Below are positions 59,381-64,000 of a stretch of 64,000 nt of DNA, piece after piece. The position numbers were made by a program, and so were the translations under genes. The DNA comes from Sphagnum compactum (Eukaryota > Bryophyta > Sphagnopsida > Sphagnales): the NCBI GenBank assembly GCA_965153455.1, contig OZ234504.1, positions 4,216,001-4,280,000 on the forward strand, given 5' to 3'. Every line of letters starts with the position of its first letter. Position 1 is the first letter of the stretch. Below the pieces are notes generated by a model. It saw only the letters and a list, made by a program, of their open reading frames with translations. It ran no database searches and was not told the origin of the DNA.

Positions 59381-60836
59381 GCAACCCAAAGATCTTGAAA
59401 CATTTTAATGGCATCATAGTTCCCTTTCTTGATTCCTAGTTTGGAGTAGACAATAGGCAAATATGTTTCAAGGGTGGGAGCGTCATCACTCATGTGATCT
59501 AGATCATTTGAAGGATCAATATTACATGGAGAAAGCAAGGGAGGGGAAAATGTAAACGCCCCATGAAATGATGAAGCTACATTGGAATAAGGTACAACAA
59601 GACACCACAACCACAACATAAGGGTTCTTACTAGGATAAAAATATTTGAACTTGTAGGATTGTGGGAGTAGTGGTGGTATTGTGAAAGGATTGAATTAAG
59701 GAAATTTTGGATTTTAGATAGTCACATTGAACTTGAAATGGAAAAAATAAAGTTTGATTTTTTTTGGTTGAATCACATAAAATCACATTGAAACCATTTT
59801 GGGATCGTGCATACCTCTTTTTATAACATGCATTCAATCCTCAATGTTTGCATATGGAAAAAAAGAAATAAATAAGTAAATAAATTGAAGTGCATTATTC
59901 ATTTGTAGCTTGTCAAATTGTGTAGTTCAACAAATCACACAAAATCACATAGTTCAATGAATTGCACAAAATTGTGTAACTTAACAAATTCCACAAAATC
60001 ACATAGCTCATTAAATTGTATTTGTTTTGTTAGCTCATAAATGTTTAACACATTGCACAAAGTTCACAAAGTCTAATGCAAATATGGAAAAAATGAAACC
60101 CAACAAGAAACCTATTGCACCTTACTCATCTTTGTTTTGCACACAAACAAAACCTTATAGCTTATACATAACACAAGAAGTGCAAAAGGTTTGTACATTC
60201 TACTTACAACAATCATATCTCCACATTCCATTGAATTGTTCAACAACTTAACTTCACAAACATTGAATCCCCCATAATACTTTGAAAAAATGTCAAAAAT
60301 CATAATGTTCTATGAGATTTGAAGCTTTCCATGACAAAATATAATGTGTATAAAAGACCTTCAGAACTAAGCAAATACTCCCTTGGGTTGGCTAACATGT
60401 TGAATGCAACAATTGTGATGGAATAAGGACTTGAAAATCTATAATTGATGTGTTGAAAATTGATTCATGAGCTACATGATAAACAATATGGAATTTAACG
60501 ATATATTGTGCAATGAAGCCTCACACCATGGTGAATACAATAAAAAAAAAATGGAATTTGAAAGCAAACAAGTGAGATACCATTGCATGAGACAATTGTG
60601 TTGTGAGAAAAAACAAGAAGCTTGCAAGAAACTCTTGCACACAGTGTGCAAACTCTACTAGTGACAAAGGAAACCCTCTCATCATGAATGGGCTTTTTTG
60701 ACAATGAAAATGTGACCATTGGACAAAATTGACAATTTTCACTATGGTGATGTGGCGACATCTATTTAGGGTTTAAGGTGGGGATGATGTTGTCTAGTTA
60801 GAACACTTTGGACCCATCCCAGCCACCTATGGCCAA
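59381..60836. other. No gene recognised
   Basis: AT-rich DNA. At 59,905-60,060 a short word family (TTCAACAAATCACACAAAATCACATAG and variants with AATTGCACAAAATTG) repeats four or five times at about 38-bp spacing, a degenerate minisatellite. No coding signal. Confidence 0.45.
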
Positions 60837-61043
60837 GGCGAATTGACACCCACATTGGGATCATGGTAAAAGCCCCAAAACCCATTTAAATTGCTTATAA
60901 ACATTATAAGTGTTTATAAATAGCATCTCTATGGACCAAATCAGGGTCCTTGAGTCCAAATCTATAACTTTGGGGGCCTAATATGGCCATTTAAATGGGT
61001 TTTGGGGATTTTACTATGGACCCAATGTGAGGGTCAATTCGCC
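60837..61043. repeat. 207-bp inverted repeat with 63-bp arms
   Basis: The left arm (60,837-60,899) starts GGCGAATTGACACCCACATT and holds CCCCAAAACCCATTTAAATT. The right arm (60,981-61,043) is its reverse complement with roughly ten mismatches, ending GGTCAATTCGCC. The loop of about 81 bases is AT-rich with ATAAACATTATAAGTGTTTATA, itself a small palindrome. It fits a MITE-like foldback element or a hairpin-RNA locus. Confidence 0.8.
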
Positions 61044-62743
61044 CCGGTCGCCACCTAACAATGGAAAGTGAAACTGGCCACCATTTTTCCTTTGTAATAA
61101 TAGTAGCTAGGTTTTTTTTAATGTAGAATTCTGGCAATAATTTGTGAAGGAGAAAAAAAAACACTGAGCCATAGTTATCTCTCCCCTAAACCCATTTGCA
61201 AAAAAAAGCTTTTGGAAGAGCCCTTCTTCCTACAATCAATTTAACCAGGGACACTCTCACAAGCAAAGCAGTGGACACTAACTAATGACAATCATATGGG
61301 CTTTGGACCCTTTGTCCTCCCTTTCCACATGGCCTGATTTTCTTTGGATTCTGAAGCCTACCATCTGGAGGCACAATAGTTGGGGTTGGGTAGGTATGTG
61401 CCAACTTGAGAGCCTAGTGAATCCCAAACTCAATCTCCAAAATTAAAAATGCATGGTAGGTATAGCCTAATTGTCTTTGATGAAGATGCCCACCTTTGTT
61501 TCTAGGAACCCATGGCCAAAGAAGTACCTCCCTATCCATAAGCATATATGCTATGTGTTTAGGGCCACTAATTTCAAATGAGTGCAAAATAAATTTGATT
61601 TGTTACCCAAAAAAAAAAACCAAAAAAACAAAAAAAAAAATGCACACAAAAATGTATATAGAAAATTATTTATTTATTTATTTATTTTTACATGTGTCAT
61701 TAGTTTCAAAACATCAAAAGTGACACTCCAAAACATGACCCTTTTACCCTATAATCTCAATGAGTAGAACTTGGTCTTAGAGGTCTTATTGGACCTTTAT
61801 AAATGAATGAATTTGATTCAAATTGGTTGTGAAGTTACATTTTATGTTGTTATAATTACAAGGACAAAGCCTCCATTTCATGAAATGCTCGAGAAAGAAC
61901 AAGTGCTAAAATAGAATGTTGTTTTGGTCTTACAGATCTTATTGGACCATACCATTAATAGGGGTAGGATTGTATTATTTATTTATTCATTAAATAATAT
62001 AACCTATGGGCCCCACTTTGAGAATCTTGGATGAGGGACATAGGTTTGAATTCATGAATAATTTAATTATTTATTTTGAATTAAAACACAATTGAAAGTG
62101 AATTATGTGGACTTGATTAGATTGTATTTTTAAAAATATTTTAAATAATTTAATGATTTATTCATAGGAAGGATGACAGTTTTAAAATGATAGTATGTGA
62201 TATATATATATATATATATTGAGTTGATGAATGCGAATGTTTAATAAATGTAGGTAAATGAGGTTGATAATTCATCCATTTTTTTTTTCAAATATATTAA
62301 AAATTATAAGTGAATCTTTAGGCTTATATGTTTCCTTACACAAATACATGTTGTCATTTTATGTTAAGACTTGGGATAAGCTTTTTGTGTACTAAATTTA
62401 TGTCATAATAAATTTGAGCTCCGCATTGTTGTGCGCTACCAGTGACGTTCAACTATTTTAATTTTTTTTATGTTTTCATATATTTATGTCAAAGTCAAAT
62501 TTAATTTAAACTAATATACATTTCATGTACATGAAAAAGCACATGTTAATTTGTTTTTTTGTAAAATCCATGTTGGTGGATGTGGAAAAGGATTGAGGTA
62601 GTTATTAAATGGAGGTACATATGTTGATATATTGATAGATACCCATAAGGTGTGTGACCTTGTTGGGACCCAAGGTAAACCATAAAGCAAATGTAAACAA
62701 GGGATGGGTGTCTCATATGGGTATTACCCTACTACTGACCACA
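61044..62743. other. No gene recognised
   Basis: AT-rich DNA with poly-A (61,608-61,640), (TTTA)n at 61,666-61,688 and (TA)n at 62,199-62,219. The phrase CTTAGAGGTCTTATTGGACC (61,776) recurs as CTTACAGATCTTATTGGACC (61,929), a diverged direct repeat about 153 bp apart. Confidence 0.45.
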
Positions 62744-62937
62744 TAAGGAGGAGTTCATGAGTCATAAATCTTAATTTCTTTGTGAAAGGCTTTTGGGGGT
62801 GTTGAGGTGTGGTAACATCCATCCTCAGCATATTTTCTTCTTTCTTTCTTTCTTTCTTGGAAGTTTTAATGAGGAGGAGGTTGCGAGTCATAAATCTTAA
62901 GTTCTTAGTGAAATGCTTTTGGGTGTTGAGGTGTGTA
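62744..62937. repeat. Direct duplication of about 70 bp around a (TTTC)n microsatellite
   Basis: GGAGGAGTTCATGAGTCATA with AAATCTTAATTTCTTTGTGA and GGTGTTGAGGTGTGGT (62,747-62,813) is repeated as GGAGGAGGTTGCGAGTCATA with AAATCTTAAGTTCTTAGTGA and GGTGTTGAGGTGTGTA (62,873-62,937). (TTTC)n at about 62,838-62,860 lies between the copies. Confidence 0.85.
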
Positions 62938-63799
62938 TAGTACAACCGAGGAGTTGCTTTAAGTCACAACAAACAAGCCCATGACAAGCATTCGGAACAA
63001 CACCTAACCTAACCAAAACCACTTACCTAGCTCCTTTCTTATTGTCTGTATAGGAAGTTGCTTGACTATGTAACAAATGGGAAAGGTCATCCGAATGTAG
63101 TAGTAGATTGCAGGGAGAAAACCCCTCTATTTGTAGCTGAAGAAGCACATCCGCAAGGAAGCATAATCAGCTAAGTTGTAGCTGTAATAATTTGTCGGTT
63201 GTACAGCATAGAAATGCACTTTAGTATACATAATACACACTTTTGGTCTCAATGATTTTGATGTGGAATAGAGCCTCAAGTGAAGTCAGAACACCATAAT
63301 TGGCCATTTCCTAGGGAGCCCAGCATGGGCCAACAATTTGCCTATCAACCCAAACACACACACACACAAAGTGGTGATACTGTTTGGAATCTCATGCAAA
63401 GAAGTGATTGATCTTCGAAGTCTCTGGCTTTCTCACCAATCTCACCTTGCTCTTTCTTGTTTTGTTTTTCTTTTAGGTATAGGCTAGTAGTGGGTTAGGA
63501 TACTTGTTGGCCTTTAGATTCGGGCAATTTTTGGGTAGAAGTTAACAACTTGAGAAATGGATGCTGGTGTTTCCTAGTGTATCTAAAAACCCAATTTAGA
63601 AAAAAAAAAAAAAGAACCTGCCATTTGGAGACAGATTTAAGTTCATAATCAACTCATTGAGGGTTTAATGATACACACTACCCATTTATCCAAACTAGGC
63701 CAATGGATCTTCTTCATAGTTGATAGAGAAAGATGGTTTGGAGCTTTGGGTTGTTATGTTTTTCTGTCAGACTGGATTTGAGCATGTAGTAGAGTAGAC
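62938..63799. other. No gene recognised
   Basis: Mixed-composition DNA, slightly richer in GC than its left neighbours, with a (CA)n run at 63,352-63,368 and a poly-A run at 63,599-63,614. No coding signal. Confidence 0.45.
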
Positions 63800-63860
63800 A
63801 TGAATGTAATGATTAAGGAGTTGAACCCTCATTGACGCCGAGTGAGAGGTTCAAATCCTC
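63800..63860 (+). repeat. tRNA-derived SINE-like unit
   Basis: TGAATGTAATGATTAAG (63,801-63,817) resembles the D-arm/A-box of a tRNA and GGTTCAAATCC (63,848-63,858) is a perfect B-box match, with tRNA-like spacing. GTGAGAGGTTCAAATCCTCAC can form a T-arm-like stem. No 7-bp acceptor stem is present, so a SINE head or tRNA relic is preferred to a functional tRNA gene. Confidence 0.45.
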
Positions 63861-64000
63861 ACACTTACAACTACCATCTCTCTTATGTCCAACAATTGAC
63901 AATCATTCCACAAGTTTGGAATTCTAACTGTAATGGTATATTTCCTCCACATTTTTGGCCTTGCCTTGGCAGACAAGGATATTGTAATTGGATTCATTAT

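Noticed and set aside
63800-63860. Functional tRNA gene near the right edge
   Set aside because: The B box is perfect, but the 5' and 3' ends do not pair as an acceptor stem.

Overview
This window is nuclear DNA from a plant. It is AT-rich, sparsely genic and heavily invaded by old transposons. The plant signs are a spliced LEA-2/NDR1-HIN1-like protein carrying the PVYFVQSP block, a spliced plant-type pectate lyase with GT-AG introns, and a CACTA transposon with a 3-bp target duplication. The repertoire of old elements (a non-LTR element with a restriction-like endonuclease end, and a Ty3/Gypsy element with a methyltransferase and a PHD finger) makes me lean to a seed-free land plant (moss, liverwort, lycophyte or fern). 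That placement is inference from memory and is not shown by the sequence.

Layout. (1) 1.2-5.5 kb, minus strand: a complete 5- or 6-exon pectate lyase gene, whose first intron holds a 55-bp tandem array with a three-unit higher-order structure. (2) 6.5-9.25 kb, minus strand: a decayed non-LTR retrotransposon, followed at 9.3-10.2 kb by a GC-richer block that resembles an LTR. (3) 13.9-17.3 kb: the C-terminal end of an L1-type LINE, split by a 2.65-kb non-autonomous CACTA element. (4) 17.3-25.1 kb: mostly unrecognised AT-rich DNA with microsatellites, short tandem repeats and a near-perfect 106-bp hairpin. (5) 25.1-30.3 kb, plus strand: a CT-rich leader and a gene of at least seven exons whose reading phases agree across every junction; I do not recognise its product. 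(6) 32.6-35.1 kb, minus strand: a 3-exon LEA-2 membrane protein gene, convergent with the previous gene and headed by a CpG-richer promoter region to about 36.8 kb. (7) 37-64 kb: repeat-dominated DNA, with a GGTA minisatellite field, a tRNA-derived SINE-like unit, a long decayed Ty3/Gypsy element (about 42.2-48.8 kb), a decayed hAT transposase (57.6-59.4 kb, minus strand), a 207-bp inverted repeat and a second tRNA-like unit near the right edge.

The most unusual item is the Gypsy element. Between the protease-like and reverse-transcriptase regions it keeps the remains of a C5 cytosine methyltransferase, including the Pro-Cys catalytic motif, and after the integrase it ends in a PHD-finger relic. 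It appears to have carried both a DNA-methylation writer and a chromatin reader. The decay of nearly all coding relics here is dominated by C-to-T and G-to-A changes (Gln and Trp codons to stops, Asp to Asn), the pattern expected from long-term cytosine methylation.

The three gene models were built by hand from splice sites and reading phase. None has been checked against transcripts or databases.
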